A DNA stretch of 64,000 nt from NCBI GenBank assembly GCA_002633005.1, contig NMRA01000033.1, positions 1,363,508-1,427,507 of the forward strand. Direction: 5' to 3'. This DNA comes from Phoronis australis. Its lineage: Eukaryota > Phoronida > Phoronidae. Shown here one piece after another: positions 11,708 through 24,543 of the stretch (the first letter of the stretch is position 1; each line of letters opens with the position of its first letter). The notes under the pieces were generated by a model. It worked only from the letters and a program-made list of their open reading frames with translations. It made no database searches and was not told where the DNA came from. The translations under genes and the position numbers were made by a program.

Positions 11708-11829
11708 GGCGGATACAGGTGGGGCAAGGGGGTCCGGACCCCATTTCCCTTGATTTTAATGATATCAAATCTAGAATTTTCAGATAGTTGATCCAAACCC
11801 CCTTTTAAATAATCGTGGATCCGCCCCTG
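11708..11829. mobile_element. MITE family 2 copy
   Basis: The ends are GGCGGATACAG and GTGGATCCGCCCCTG, with a GGGGTCC/GGACCCC core and an internal GATATCAAATC block shared with the copy at 50932. There is no coding capacity. Confidence 0.7.
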
Positions 11830-13912
11830 CATGCTTCTCTGTCGCGTTCATACAAGAAGAGATCATGTACACTGTAGTGAGTAACGATGTTGGCTTCCTT
11901 AATGAATTGATTGGATGTGAAATTATAGATTGGTTTTGGATTAACTAGTAACTTCTTGTTCTAAAGTTCCTTTGACATTGTTCAGTAAAGCTGGTTTGCT
12001 TAGGGTAACGATGCTTATTAGAGAGCGTGAACATTATTTTCGACATATTATTGTTGAAAACTAATTTTCGCTGCTAATGAAGCTGGCTGAAGAGTTTCGA
12101 GCTGCCATCGCGGGTAATAAGCCTGTATTTTTGTGCACAACTTCTGAAGTAGGCCAGTATCCTGCTCGTCTTGTTCCATGCTTAGATTAGAAATGATAGC
12201 TAGTTTTTATGTTGTTTTGTTTTTTGAGAAAAACTGACCGGCTGTTGTCTCAGACAACTAAGCTCATAAAGGTGTTTGTCGTGATGGGCTACTTTTCAGG
12301 ATAAGAACACGACGTTGCGTTGAAGTAGCAAAAACGTCTGTGAAGAAAGTTGAGGTTTTCCCCGTGTTTCTAACAATGGGCACGTGGTTTATAGCGGTTG
12401 TTGACAGTCGTCGTTGACTTCGCACGCCTGGGCTGTAAGCGTGTCATGGAATTCTAAGGCTGTCAATATATTTCGTTATACGATACGCGGGTTTTCTCGT
12501 TAACGAGGCTTGTGAAGCGCCGTTCGAAGGGTTGACATTTCGGCGCTGAGTGCACCTATAACAATGTGTGTATTGAAGAGACTGTTCTGATTGAGTGTTT
12601 GAACCAGGAAGGCATTGAATTTATGTGACAGAAATGATGGCAATCACCGTTTCTTTTTCAGAGAAATAAACAACCACTGAACGGTATTCATTTTAGTATA
12701 TCAATAACTCTGAAATGGTTGAGACTTTCACCATCCAAAAGGCTGAAAACCACAGGCAGCTGTTCAGACAGTTACTTTACCAGTTTCTTTTGTTAGTAAA
12801 GAATTTACCTCTTGTCGCCAAATTGTGAGGTTTGCTGAGCGTGGCGTCCTGCATTCTTAATACCCAAGAAGTGTAAGGCTAAAACGCGCCGTGTTTATGT
12901 TTCACATACCGACTTCAAATCGGAACTTATTTCCTTATTTGATGATGAGAATGATATTCATTGTAGAACTAAGTTAAACAGCGTTTTCAGCGCTACCGGC
13001 AACAGAATCGTTTTGGCTTACACAAAGGTTTAGGAGCTCTGCACGCATAGTGTTAGTCTCTACCAATAGGTGGCGGTGGGTATCCAATGGCCCTCGTTTA
13101 GTTGTCGGCAAAATGAGTTTCCATGCAATCCTTCCTGTGTGAAGGAACACGGAAGACGTGTAACTGTTGGCCATATAGCACGGTTTATAGTGTTTGAAAT
13201 ATGTTAGTATTTAAGTGCTATCAAGGTCATTTGTAAATTGAGTCACTTTTACCAGAGAGTTTGACATTCAAAACCAGTATTGCGTATAACTTGCTTGTAT
13301 TAAAAAGCGTATGTTTTCTTTGATACTTTATCTCTAGAAAAGAAAATTAACGCAATAAATTTTCTTGCTTCAGTTTTCAAAGTAGTCTTCTTGAGCACTG
13401 ACATTAAATAGATAAAATAATTAAAATTACCTGAAAGATGCAATACTTTGCAACTCACCCTATGATAGTTTTCTGACCTTGCACTTTCCTGAAAAGTAAA
13501 CTTCTAGTTCTTGAATTCTTATTGGAACTCAGTTAAACACGTGATATTTGCAATTTTTACGGAATAATTAATGATTCTGAAGTTTTGTAGTCAGTTTCAA
13601 GTTCAAAGTCAAGATACTTTTGTCGCTTTGTGCCATCACGGAGGTCTCGATGTGGAGACCTGAAGCTCGCCGATGTGACCTCTGGGTTTTGTTCGGCGGC
13701 CTGGTAAAAATCCGAAACCACCACGAAATCACCGTTTTTTTTTACTAGGATCCAAGTCGAAAGAAGACAGGAAAATAGGGATAAACTTGTAATTCGATGT
13801 GTCTACGGAACTCAGCCCCGTCTAGTCGACCACACAAGAAACGTTTTAAATAATTATTTTCATAATATAATACAAAATTGTTCCGACCCATAACGTCACA
13901 GACGTTTTTAAA

Positions 13913-13966
13913 CGATTGTGTCTCAATTAGGATCACTTAAAAATGATCCTAATTGAGACACAATCG
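13913..13966. repeat. perfect 23-bp hairpin with an 8-nt loop
   Basis: Arms 13913-13935 and 13944-13966 are exact reverse complements (CGATTGTGTCTCAATTAGGA on the left). The loop is CTTAAAAA. It could be a small foldback element. A regulatory RNA is possible but nothing else supports it. Confidence 0.6.
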
Positions 13967-15497
13967 GTTTTAGCTTAAGAGCCATAAAAGAGCTAATACG
14001 GTGGTGTTTTTGTGATTTTATTAAAAATCTTAAAAATCGCTGTTTTCTAACAAAGTCTGCCAGTCAAAAATTAATTGAAATCCAGGCGGTGACCTCATCA
14101 GTTGTTGGCCGACGCAGGCAGAGTGTGGGGCTGATCAAATATGACGTGAAATAGACCAAGGGCTAATCGGCTGAGTGTATGTGAGAAAAAGAGGAGAAAA
14201 ACCTATTAAAGCACATTGGGAAAAAACTCTCTAGAAATCTCGCAGTGGACTCACATACGAGATGAGTTGAATATTTCCGGAAATACCATGCTTTGTTACA
14301 CAGCTTGACATTCTTGCTTACTTGTGAGTGATTCTAGGAGTAACTAAAATTATTTTTGAATAGCTTAGAATGCTTACAGTCTTTCCGACTATTTAATTGA
14401 CTGAAACAGTCACAGAGTCCCAACATTTCGTGAGGTCTCGGCTAGCCAGCGGCTGAAATATACAAAACTCGCTTTCAGTTCAGTCCTAATGGCCAAATCT
14501 GCTTTGAAAACCCGACAACCTGGTAATTAGGACCCGTTAACGTGTGAATTATGTAAAGGTAACTATTACCGCGGTACAGCATTATTGTTGGCGTCATGCT
14601 TGGACCTTTCAACTAACGTGGTGCCTGAAGGTCATGTGGTTTAACAGACGAAAATGTCGAGGGTCATTAGTCTCTCAAAAATAAAAGTAAACGAATAAGG
14701 TATTCTCGGGAGAGACCTAAGCATTTTTATAAAAAAAAGCTCCGAACATCAGTTGAAGTGTTGTCTGCGATAAATTCGTGTAATCCAGTTCATTTAACTT
14801 CTGTTTCAATATCGCCGTCTCAGGAATGGTATAAACCAATTTACTACCGCGGCAAGGAAAATTTCGCATACAGTTTCAAAATCAGCCTCTTTCGGAGTTT
14901 AAGACTGTCAACAGGAACTGAAACTTTAACGTAATAATCGGTAAAATTGCCTTTTGATGACGTAGTTTGTCTGTTGATGGGCGGCCACGAACACATAATT
15001 GTCATTATCATTTTCTATTTCTAAAAAAATCTAACACCATGAACCAGTGTGCTGTTTAGTCAGTTTGACGAAAAGACACCTGGACGTCTTATGGCCTGAA
15101 GACGGAAATTGTTAATGCCGGTACCGGTATCTCGAAATTTTTTTTACCACATGAGAAGAAAAGGTTTGCATCTTGAACAGGATTTCATAGACCACTTGCA
15201 ATATTGAAATAAAGCGGTCTGGTCTCGGAAACGTTCACGTTAGGGTGTGATACTAAGAGACATTATTGTTCTCAAGCGTATAATATCTTTCCTGATAGCA
15301 GCACCGGGTCGCGTTCGGCAGAGCAAGTTTTTTGCGGGAAAATTGAGATCACTCATGCTGTCGAAAGATGTCGCCATACAAGTGCCTAGTTGTATCTTAA
15401 GAAAACAAACTCGAACCTTTTGAACGAGAGTGAGCATTGAACGAGCGTGGTGTCCAGTACCGGTTTTGCTAACGAGACAACTTCTCTTTGTATGCTA

Positions 15498-15723
15498 ATG
15501 CGCGCACCCAGCCTTTAATATGGGAGGGCTCGAATTTGCTGACAAAAAAGCGGGAAGACTAAAAAAAACGGGTTACCATCTTCACTGTGCGTCTGTGTCT
15601 TTTTAGTGGACTTTTGTCTCGTTTTCTCGGACTTTTTTTTCTCTGAGTTGGACCTTTTTGCCCACTTTGCCAAATAGGGGAGCTCACTCGAGCCCCCCCC
15701 CCCCCCCCCCCGGGTGCGCGCAT
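15498..15723 (+). mobile_element. MITE family 1, copy B, both ends present
   Basis: The termini are ATGCGCGCACCC and GGGTGCGCGCAT, exact inverted repeats, followed inward by GCTCGA blocks. The interior shares GTGGACTTTTGTCTCGTT and GGACCTTTTTGCCCAC with the other copies. ATGCT occurs on both sides one base out, a possible 5-bp target duplication. A run of about 19 C lies near the right end. Confidence 0.8.
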
Positions 15724-16278
15724 GATGCTGATTCCGTAAGGACAACTTTCAAACGGTTTGTTTACCCGTAACAGAAATCTTGCGTAGACTGCTCACAAAC
15801 TAAGGTCGCAAGAGACGATTGTTGCTCTTCAAACTAATAGGCAGCCAATACGCTGATACAAGGAGTCAGTGTGGCCAAGTGTCATAGGTGCCCACTTTCT
15901 TACAAGCTGCTAGACCCTTGAGTCAGGTTTCTAGCTCCCCAGCTCGGATAAAACAAATATTATAAACACAAAAATGGTTCCAGGTGATCAGTGCAATGGG
16001 CCCACATGCGCGGCCTCCGCACGTCTGGTACAACGTGTACCTGCAATTATTTTACAGGCCATGTCTGCTTCAACCTACACCATTCACGTGTAACGATTAA
16101 AGGCATAGAATCCTATCATTCCGAACGAAAACAACTTCGATGGGCCTGGAGAAAGTGGTTTAACATCCAGACTGACTGATCAGTGATGAGAACATCCCGC
16201 ATACACTAGCTACGGGTTTAGCTTGATATTTGGAAACGGCTTTGAAACAGTTTAAGGACACACGAACTTGCCCATTCC

Positions 16279-16582
16279 CAGTGGCGGATTTAGGGGGAGC
16301 CAAGGCGACCGTGACCCCCCTCCCCAAAAAATTCTCCCAGATTCCCTTTGGCAGATCAGGGTGCGAATTGCTGACTAGGATATGCGCACACCCAGGGGGA
16401 CTCGGGGGAGGTGATTGCATAATGCACAGGTCTTGAACAAACCCCGTTTTTTTTAGTAATAAAGTCCACAAACCCAAAAATTCGAGACCCCTTACATAGG
16501 GTGGGCGCGCGCATGAGGAAAATCCTGGTTATTCCTGTGCCCTGCCCCCGCCTTCCAACTCAAAATCCTGGATCCGCCCCTG
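16279..16582. mobile_element. MITE family 2 carrying a nested MITE
   Basis: The left end is CAGTGGCGGATTTAGGGGG and the right end is AATCCTGGATCCGCCCCTG. The interior is split by a family 1 element at 16382-16514. Family 2 insertion therefore came first. Confidence 0.8.
16382..16514 (-). mobile_element. MITE family 1, copy C, nested and internally deleted
   Basis: The ends ATGCGCACACCCAGGGGGACTC and TTCGAG..GGGCGCGCGCAT match the family 1 termini in reverse orientation. AGGA occurs on both sides one base out, a possible 4-bp target duplication. At 133 bp it has lost most of the family's interior. Confidence 0.7.
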
Positions 16583-17735
16583 ATTTCTGCTTCCGCCTTC
16601 TACGCTTTCTCATCGAAAACACTGTACATTCTTTTGTGCGTAAAACCTTGTTAGGAAGCACTGAGTCGTGTGAAGGTTTTATAAAAGATTTCGTAACACG
16701 AGAAATCCGTTACAATACGTTTGTTGATACACAAACGGCATACAAATACCGTTGTAATAGTTGTTCGTCTGTAAATTATTGTATTATGTGTATTGTATGT
16801 GTGTATTCCGAACTGTAAAATGCCCCCGAGTTTTAAAAGCTTCTAGACAAGCTATTACTGACGAACGAATACCAAGTGATGATAAAGGGATAAGAAAAAC
16901 TGGTCAAATATTTGAATAGTATTTATAGGTCGTTTTATTTGATAAAACGCCTTCTCTTAACTTTCTGCTTTGAAGCAAGTCAGAAAACAATTTGAACAAG
17001 AAGTAAAAGTCGCGACTGGAAGGTAACAAAGAATATATTACAGACTGTGCTGGGATATTGAAGGGATATTGAATTTGGTGGTTTACGTTCACGATCCGTA
17101 TTGCTGCAGGAGGTAACCTGCGTCGAAGTGTTTGTTTTAACCCCGATTTATGTTGGCAAGTGGCGAGCTCGAGTTTATTGTGGTTGCTAAGGGATTCGCT
17201 TCATTGCACCGGTGCACTTTCAGTCAACAATCCAAAAGGACAGATCGCCCAGGTTAACGGGAAATTAACTCCTTACTGGTTGTGCTCTTCACTTTAGCAA
17301 CTAAAAGTGAAAATATTAATATGACAACTTTCAAGTCGGGATCTTTAGATGGACGCATGAACGGTATTAATTAAATTGTGTAATTTTGGTCGTTGTTTGT
17401 TTGCCTCGCTATTCAAGAAATGTAGCCGCAGTCATGTTTTGGAATCCGCTAGAGCGTGAAGAATGTTTATTGTGATCTGGACGACCCTCATAGTCTCGGG
17501 CTTTGTATATCGCCGTTACCAACCAGCAGTGAACCAGCCGGCGGCAGTGTGAAGACGGACTTTTTAAGATTCTGACTATCCGTAGCATAACTGGCTGGAC
17601 GTTTGCGATTGTATGTTAGTTACGATGTTAGTACAAGCGTGGATCATAAACTCCACAAAACAGATTTGGCAATTCTCTCGTGAATGTTTTCGTGACATAA
17701 AATGTGGTTTAGAAGGAGTTCGGAACTAAGTTACG

Positions 17736-17824
17736 ATGACACAGACGGATGGATCATTTAAACTTCCCAGCGTCGGTAGGGTATCCTTCCTCGTGAACCC
17801 TACCTACATCCCTGAAGACACCAG
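17736..17824 (+). CDS. candidate alternative first exon
   Basis: ATG at 17736 follows an in-frame TAA at 17727-17729. The frame reads MTQTDGSFKLPSVGRVSF through NPTYIPEDT and ends in phase 2 at CCAG|GTAATG. The length is 29 codons plus 2 nt. Spliced to 38114 it gives an AGT Ser codon and a 681-residue protein. No domain is recognised. The link to the downstream gene is inferred from phase and strand. Confidence 0.5.
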
Positions 17825-18180
17825 GTAATGTTTAAGTTTTCCACGTTTTCATCCCAACTGGGGTTGTTGCATCACATTACGTGCCGGCAATATACCGGCG
17901 TCGTGTAACGGACATTTTCTGGAACTGGCCCGGAAATTACCACTGAGCAGAACAGCAACCTACAGATATTAAAAATAACAAGTGATCAACCAGTCTCAAA
18001 TCTTCCGTTCTACAATGACGATCGCTGAAATTCTTCCGTTTCTAGATGTTCAAAAAGTTGACAGTATAAAGATGCTTGGGAAGGGAGTCTGACGTACATG
18101 TAGGAGAGGACGTTCTATACAAAACAGAACACATTTTGAGAGTCATCACAAAAATCAGAAGTTTCACGGAGCTAAACCAT

Positions 18181-18520
18181 TCACATTAATTTTGATCAAT
18201 TCACATTAATTTTGATCAATTCACATTAATTTTGATCAATTCACATTAATTTTGATCAATTCACATTAATTTTGATCAATTCACATTAATTTTGATCAAT
18301 TCACATTAATTTTGATCAATTCACATTAATTTTGATCAATGCACATTAATTTTGATCAATTCACATTAATTTTGATCAATTCACATTAATTTTGATCAAT
18401 TCACATTAATTTTGATCAATTCACATTAATTTTGATCAATGCACATTAATTTTGATCAATTCACATTAATTTTGATCAATGCACATTAATTTTGATCAAT
18501 TCACATTAATTTTGATCATT
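18181..18520. repeat. 20-bp satellite, 17 tandem copies
   Basis: The unit TCACATTAATTTTGATCAAT repeats in exact 20-bp register 17 times. Almost the only variation is T or G at the first base (G at 18341, 18441 and 18481), plus a changed last copy. Each unit holds the palindrome TGATCA. Such uniformity points to recent expansion. Confidence 0.95.
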
Positions 18521-20888
18521 CTAAATTTTGTAATATGACACATGCCGGGTTATTTGCGAACTTCTGATGACGTAGGGGACAGCTTGAATTTCTAGTTGAA
18601 TCCCATCTCGGAATCAGACTACTGAAGCGTATTGCATTTTAATTGCAATTGATCAAAATATCTGCGTTTGTGGATGATTTAATGAAACATATTTTAAACG
18701 GGCTTTAGTTATTCGTCATCGTTTTGTTAAAGCTTGGGAAACCATTTTTACATGCTCGTATGAAACATATTGAAATAATCCTAAGTACGAACTTCGAGTT
18801 AGTAGTCTCAACGTTTTTAAATTTCTCCGTGCTAAACCGCATCAAGTTTTTTAATAGTATGACAAGCAATCCTCAGTTCAATGCTATGACTGGTTGTCTT
18901 GTTGTTTTGTGACATTCCAATAACGACTGCAGGTCGCACTAATTAATACTATTACCACCCAATTAGATATTAATCCGAGCCGAGAACCAGTACAGTCACT
19001 GTGTTATAAATCTGTCAGTGGTTCACCAAGTATACCTATAAGGCTTCTGTATACTTAACATCCATTCTGTGTTAACTATTTTGCTGTAGTGGACTCAAGT
19101 GCCACATTAGCGCCTCGGTAGGTTCTCTGAGAGACCCTTCAAGGCAAATTCACAGTACGATTGATTGTCAAGCCGCTGTTGTTACATTGAATGCACGAGA
19201 TAAACATAAAATTAAGGTTGTAGTCGAACAGCATACAATTCTAAAATATGATGCTGCTTCCCAAGTTCATATTCCTGTTGTGTTCTGTAGACAGAAAAAT
19301 ACTCGCTTGTTCAATATTTAAATGAGATATAGGATGAAATAAGTTACTCCGCCACAATTGACACATCTTATATTCCTTAATCCATTCCATAGCTGCATTT
19401 CACCATCTTTACCTGGCCAAATCGAATTAGGCATTTTACTCTCATAATATCGGTCTCTAATATTCATTACCGTTATGGGATTCTACTTTCGGGACAAACA
19501 AGAACGTCGAAAACATTAGGGACTCAAGAAAACGCTTCAGAGTTTATGGGGGTTAGCCAATCCTAAAATTGCAGATTCAAAATGGCGTACTCACGCATTT
19601 TTGCCTTTTACTTGAATTGCCGACTTATTCGGCAACAATTCAAAATTGAACGAGTATGAATGTTTCAGTTAAGAATTCAATGTTAACGGCTTAACAGCGG
19701 CGAAAAGCCCCTTCAACAGAAAAGGAAATTAAATTTTTGTGTTTTAGATGTTCGAATTTTTCCAATGCGTTCTCTTGCGTCTCTAAGTGAGAATCATTGC
19801 AGTAAATATTGGTATCCACGGACTTTATCCCAAGCTATCTGAGTTATCATTTAATGTGCTTGAACTGAGATTATCACTTCAGAATTAGACCTCTTTCTGC
19901 TGTTCTTATGAAACCGTAATTGCACAGCTGACTTCAATTGGCTTCTCTATTTACAAACTAGCGAACAAGCGCACCATAGGTGGATCTCCTTTGGGCAAAA
20001 ATCTAATACTGACTGTATGTACATGCGTCGTGAAATTAATCCAGAAACACGAGTTTTGATAACGAGTCTCTGATTGATTGGTTTTACGTTAGTCACAACC
20101 AATGATAATGAATGACGATGATACAGCAATATAGTAACATAGTAACTGGAATAATCGTAACGGAGAAGATGACGAAAATGATAAAATCTCCACCACATCC
20201 AAGACGTTATGGCTTATTTATTACTCCCGTATTTAAAAACTGGTTCATCGCAATATGATTTGTGTGTATTCGTGTTATTATTTGAAACCTTGATTTAGCA
20301 TAAATTAAAGGGATTTGAATGAAATGCAACAAATCTGGTACTAACGAAATCAAACTAACTAAGCTCACATTTACTTTGAAGTACAATACATATTGCATTA
20401 AGGTACTCAAACAGAGACATGGCAATGTAAACTGAAACGAATTTTCTCTTGATCAGCGTCTGTATACATTAATATTCGGTGGCAAATTAAATGCCCTCTA
20501 CTTGGCGTCATTGTTTTTACTTCCGTATTACTCAACTATGATGTATGCCGGAAATTTATGGATAATTGTGCCAATATTGTGAGTGAGCATTAATTAATTA
20601 TTCATTATTAATTAATTATTGAACAATCCTGTTTTCAAATCAGTATTTTAAAGACCTCTGGTATCTTGAGTAACAGGATTTTTGATAGTATATGTAAGCC
20701 CCAGACTGTGTATTCGAAAGATGCCGTAGCCTATTTTCCTTTCTTGTACCCCGAGATATAAGCCCTCGCGTGTTTTCAGGAACGGGCGCCTATAAATGAA
20801 AAATGTGCCAGCTATATTTACGCTGAAGACCAATAAGCGTCAAGAGAGTTTGTGCTGTGTTACATTCCAGGGGATCCATGATTTTAAG

Positions 20889-21013
20889 TTGGGGCAGGGT
20901 ATTAGCCAGGATTTTGCCCGTCAGACATTCGCACCCCCGAGCTGCCAACTGGAATCTGGTAGAATTTTAGGCGGGGGGGCATGGCCCCCTTGGCCCCCTC
21001 TTAAATCCACCAC
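20889..21013 (-). mobile_element. MITE family 2 copy, reverse orientation, degraded
   Basis: GCCAGGATTTTG-like and CTTAAATCCACCAC ends with a GGGGGG..GGCCCCCT core match family 2 in reverse. The terminal repeats have decayed. Confidence 0.5.
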
Positions 21014-22371
21014 CGCATCATTGCGTCATTTTGGGAAACCTGAAAAACCGTAGAAATACTTTCTTGTAGCTCTGAAAGAAACCCTATATTCGTTTTTTTC
21101 CAAATATGGTCCGTTGGCCTTTGTTTGGGGGGACTGCTTACGTAAATTCACGGTAAGAAATATTTTGTTGAGTATGCATTTTTTAATTGTAAAGAGACCT
21201 TTTCATTAATGATGCAAACATATAGACGAACTGTGCAAACGAGATTTACTACTCTTTCAATTATAACGAAATGTTACCTGTGTAACCTTGATCAGCATAT
21301 TTCATTGTACAAAAATTTAAATTTAAAATTTCGTTGTATTTATTAGAGCAGTTTATTACTGTAGATAACTTCTTCTGCAATTTCGCACGCTCTGAATGCA
21401 CGCGTGTTTTTCTTTTAAAACCTCCACCTGCTATAACAATTGGTAGTTTGCCCTTTTTATCGGAAACATGTTTCGTGCACAAAGACAACATGTCAATTGC
21501 TTTAGTCAGTTGTCTGTTTTGGGAAGTTTGCCAAATAGAACTCGATGTTATGCCGCTTTTTTTAGATCAAATGAACATTAATGTTTGTTGACCCGTTCGC
21601 TTTTGATTTTCCAACTCTAGATAAGTTTTATTTGCAAGCATTGTATTTTGTAGAAACCTTCTCTTGTGTCTCCACATTCCTACCCAGTCAATAGATCCAT
21701 TCGTCTGAAAATGTTCGTCTTATCGCGAGCAGGTGCAATGTTGGTAAAATAAATGTGAAAACAATCACCAATAGCCTTCAATGGTGTGTAAACAGTCACT
21801 GAGCTCATGCTCTTGGCCTTGTGTTGTGGGATGTGTTCAGATAAAATGATATTACTTTATCTGGTTGGTAGGTAACAGCCCCGGAGACAATTCCAATGGC
21901 TTTGTTTAGTTCTTACCCGTCACTTACTAATATACAGTGCGTGCTCAGTCCCAGTAATAAAATAAAACTGCTTACAATGAACTTATTCTCAATTGAAAAC
22001 ACTTTAATCCTGTCTATTTTTGAAAGTAGATTTATCGCAAATGTCAATAGCGAAGCTATAAATTATACGTTCAAAGTCAAATGTTTTGAATGTTACGTTA
22101 CCGTTTTCGGACGCGTTTTTGACCAGTTATCAATTGCACTGAAACGTTTTTCAACATTTGAAGTCATTTTTTTCTGAAAATGGATTTAATGAAAGCAAAA
22201 TTAACAAAAACACCAACACGGTGAAAAATGTTATGATCTACCGATTTGATGAGGGCCTGATTCGAATTTCGTTTTTTTTTTTCAATTAAAGCGATGAAAA
22301 CGATTTTCCGAAATAAGCGTCAACGTTGCAGCCAAACGCTCCGTACCAGCTGGCTGAACCAAATCGCACTC

Positions 22372-22690
22372 AGTGTTCTATCGAAACTGGAACCAGTGGC
22401 GGATTTAGGGGGGTCGAGGGGGCCATACCTCCCCTAAAATTGTCCCATTTGGCAGTTCGGGAGTGCGAATGTCTGACCGCCAAAATCCGGGCTAATAATC
22501 TGCCCTGGCACCTCCTAACGCAAAATCCTGGGTCCGCCCCTGGGAACCCCGGTGAAAACAGATATCCCGGAGTCGAAAACAGGCTACCGCACCTTCAAAA
22601 CAGCTATCCAGCCGGAAAAAGGATTGGAATTCGTTTTCGCCTCAGGGATATCTGTTTTACTCCGGGGTTCCTGCTTTCGATGGAACACCC
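22372..22690. repeat. palindromic element split by a MITE
   Basis: The inverted arms read GTGTTCTATCGAAA..GGAACCCCGG..AACAGATATCCC on the left and the complement at about 22645-22690. The left arm is interrupted at GGAAC by the family 2 MITE at 22394. With the MITE removed, the arms are about 40 bp around an interior of about 75 bp. Confidence 0.65.
22394..22542 (+). mobile_element. MITE family 2 copy with 5-bp target duplication
   Basis: It starts CAGTGGCGGATTTAGGGGGG and ends CTGGGTCCGCCCCTG. It is flanked by GGAAC at 22389-22393 and 22543-22547. This is the best-bounded family 2 copy and fixes its ends and duplication length. Confidence 0.85.
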
Positions 22691-24281
22691 AGTAAATGGC
22701 AGTGTAGCGTGTTTATAACTGGTAAAGTCACAGGCCTAGATTTCAGTGATTGAATGCCTGCCAGACAACGATGAGAATTGTCGATTTGAAATATAATCAC
22801 AAATCAAATCGGATGTTATTTTTTCTAGTACTGGTCAAATCTAATAACTTCAAAATGCCAACGACAATGAAGCTTAACAAGCTGCTGTTAACACTGTCTG
22901 TGTCTTAAGATGACAATTGTGACGGCCCAGCATGTTAATTATTTTCTTCTGACTGATAACCTACACGGATTCATTGGTTTCTGATTTGCATTCCCAAAAT
23001 CGAATAAAACATAAACGATTTTTGACAGTTAGAACCTATTTTGGTAAGAAATTGATGGTGCTTCATTGAAGTTAGATGCAGGCTGAAATTCGAAAAAATC
23101 ACTGTCATCCGACCCCCAAATGCCAAAGGGTACAAAATGAATTTTGGCAATCTGAGATAACCCTTCGACAAATTGAAGTTTTGGAGGTATGTATTTTGGT
23201 GAAATCCGAGGAGTTTCTTCCCGGGTTTGCCCTCAACCAACGAAGTTCGCACGCCTATGGCTTGAGAAGACGTGCTAAATTGAAGAGGTACAGGAGGACT
23301 TAAGAGCGATAGAGGGAATCTTGTGCAACCCTATAATGTTTACCTTTCTACAAATCTGATCGGTGAGGTTTTGGCCATTGAATACAGTTATCCTCGCAAA
23401 AATCGAGTTGTGGACTATGGCAAGTTTACTTATAACTGTTTGTTTCCTAAGATTTTACTGTGAACGAAATGGAGGTCAAAGGTGTCTTGTTTGCCTTAGA
23501 AAAGCGGTTATCTTACTTTGAACTTTGCCATTTTTAGCCTACCTACATTTAGAGTTGTAAGAAAATTACGGATTTTTGAAAAGGAAAATTGATTAACGAA
23601 CTTTTTAAAAATAGTGAATAGTACTAAATACATTTTATTAATATTAAAATAAACTTCGTTTCCCCTCGCGCTACAGACCGTATTATGTGCGCGACCGTTT
23701 CGCAATGCGACGAAAGAACTTTTTTCGTTTGAAAAATGACGGATTTTGATGTTACTCGTCTACTTTACACAGGCATAACATGAAAAAGGATATTTTACCA
23801 ACCCACCGAGTCTCACTCGCCTCACAGTGATGATAACGAATGAGGTGTTGGGAAACAACATGTATAGAATCGGTCTCAGCTAGAAATAGTACAAGATACT
23901 GAGCTAAGCTGACTATTTTTTGTTCAAAGAAGGCAAGTCGTATATTCTAATAACAATGTTCTGGTCTCCAGAATTCAGCGGTCGATGCATGATAGTTTCT
24001 ACGCGGATTTAGTGACAATATATAAAGCTGTAATGAGTTTCTACTTCTCGTCGGCAATGCCGTTAGCATCAGCTTAAGAACACGATCCACCGTAGAGTTG
24101 CTAACATCGATATTTAACTTCAGAAATGTGCCTTGGTTACTCATATTTCTTGTGTGAATTGTGTAAGGGGTTATTTCCATTCACATACATCGTTGACATA
24201 ATTGTAGCTTTTTATGGCATAGTGGGGTGTCCAGTTTGATTTCAGGGATTTGATAAGATTTGTAAATATTTTTTTAGTTGT

Positions 24282-24465
24282 TAATGGTATTACATGACAT
24301 AATTTGAAATGGTACACTACTTTTAGAAATAAAATATTTTTTAATTTAATTTTTTTTTATTTTTATTTTTTATTTATTTTTTATTTTATTTATTTTTTTT
24401 TTTTTTTGTTATTGATATTACATGACTAAGCTTGATATGGTACACCAATTTTAGAAATGAAAAAA
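24282..24465. repeat. 52-bp direct repeat flanking an A/T tract
   Basis: TATTACATGACATAATTTG..ATGGTACAC..TTTTAGAAAT at 24282-24335 recurs at 24413-24465. Between them lies a nearly pure T/A low-complexity tract (24345-24412). Confidence 0.65.
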
Positions 24466-24471
24466 GTAACT

Positions 24472-24543
24472 CTCCGTGTCGGGGAATCGAACCCCGGTCT
24501 CCCGCGTGACAGGCGGGGATACTCACCACTATACTAACACGGA
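24472..24543 (-). tRNA. tRNA-Asp (GTC), copy 1
   Basis: Read on the minus strand this is a 72-nt tRNA. It has a 7-bp acceptor (TCCGTGT/ACACGGA), a CCCGC/GCGGG anticodon stem around CTGTCAC (anticodon GTC), an intact T arm with B box GGTTCGATTCC, and discriminator G. A T6 Pol III terminator follows downstream (plus-strand A-run at about 24460). It is identical to four other copies. Confidence 0.97.

Larger units (their letters stand above)
10950..17735. other. probable intron with MITEs and hairpins
   Basis: The stretch holds the MITE copies at 11708, 15498 and 16279 and the hairpin at 13913, listed separately. Otherwise I see AT-rich unique sequence and no supported exon on either strand. 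Confidence 0.4.
18521..24281. other. probable intron, repeats only
   Basis: Apart from the MITE and palindromic elements at 20889 and 22372, I see no supported exon. A frame at about 23076 (MQAEIRKNHCHPTPK) ends at GAG|GTATGT in phase 0, which does not fit the common acceptor. A palindromic TTAATTAATTA tract lies at about 20590-20622. Confidence 0.35.

Noticed and set aside
18181-18520. CRISPR-like array
   Set aside because: The repeats are contiguous 20-bp units with no spacers and the window is eukaryotic; it is a simple satellite.
20796-20870. First-exon candidate MKNVPAIFTLKTNKR
   Set aside because: No GT donor in a usable context follows; the frame runs into a MITE.
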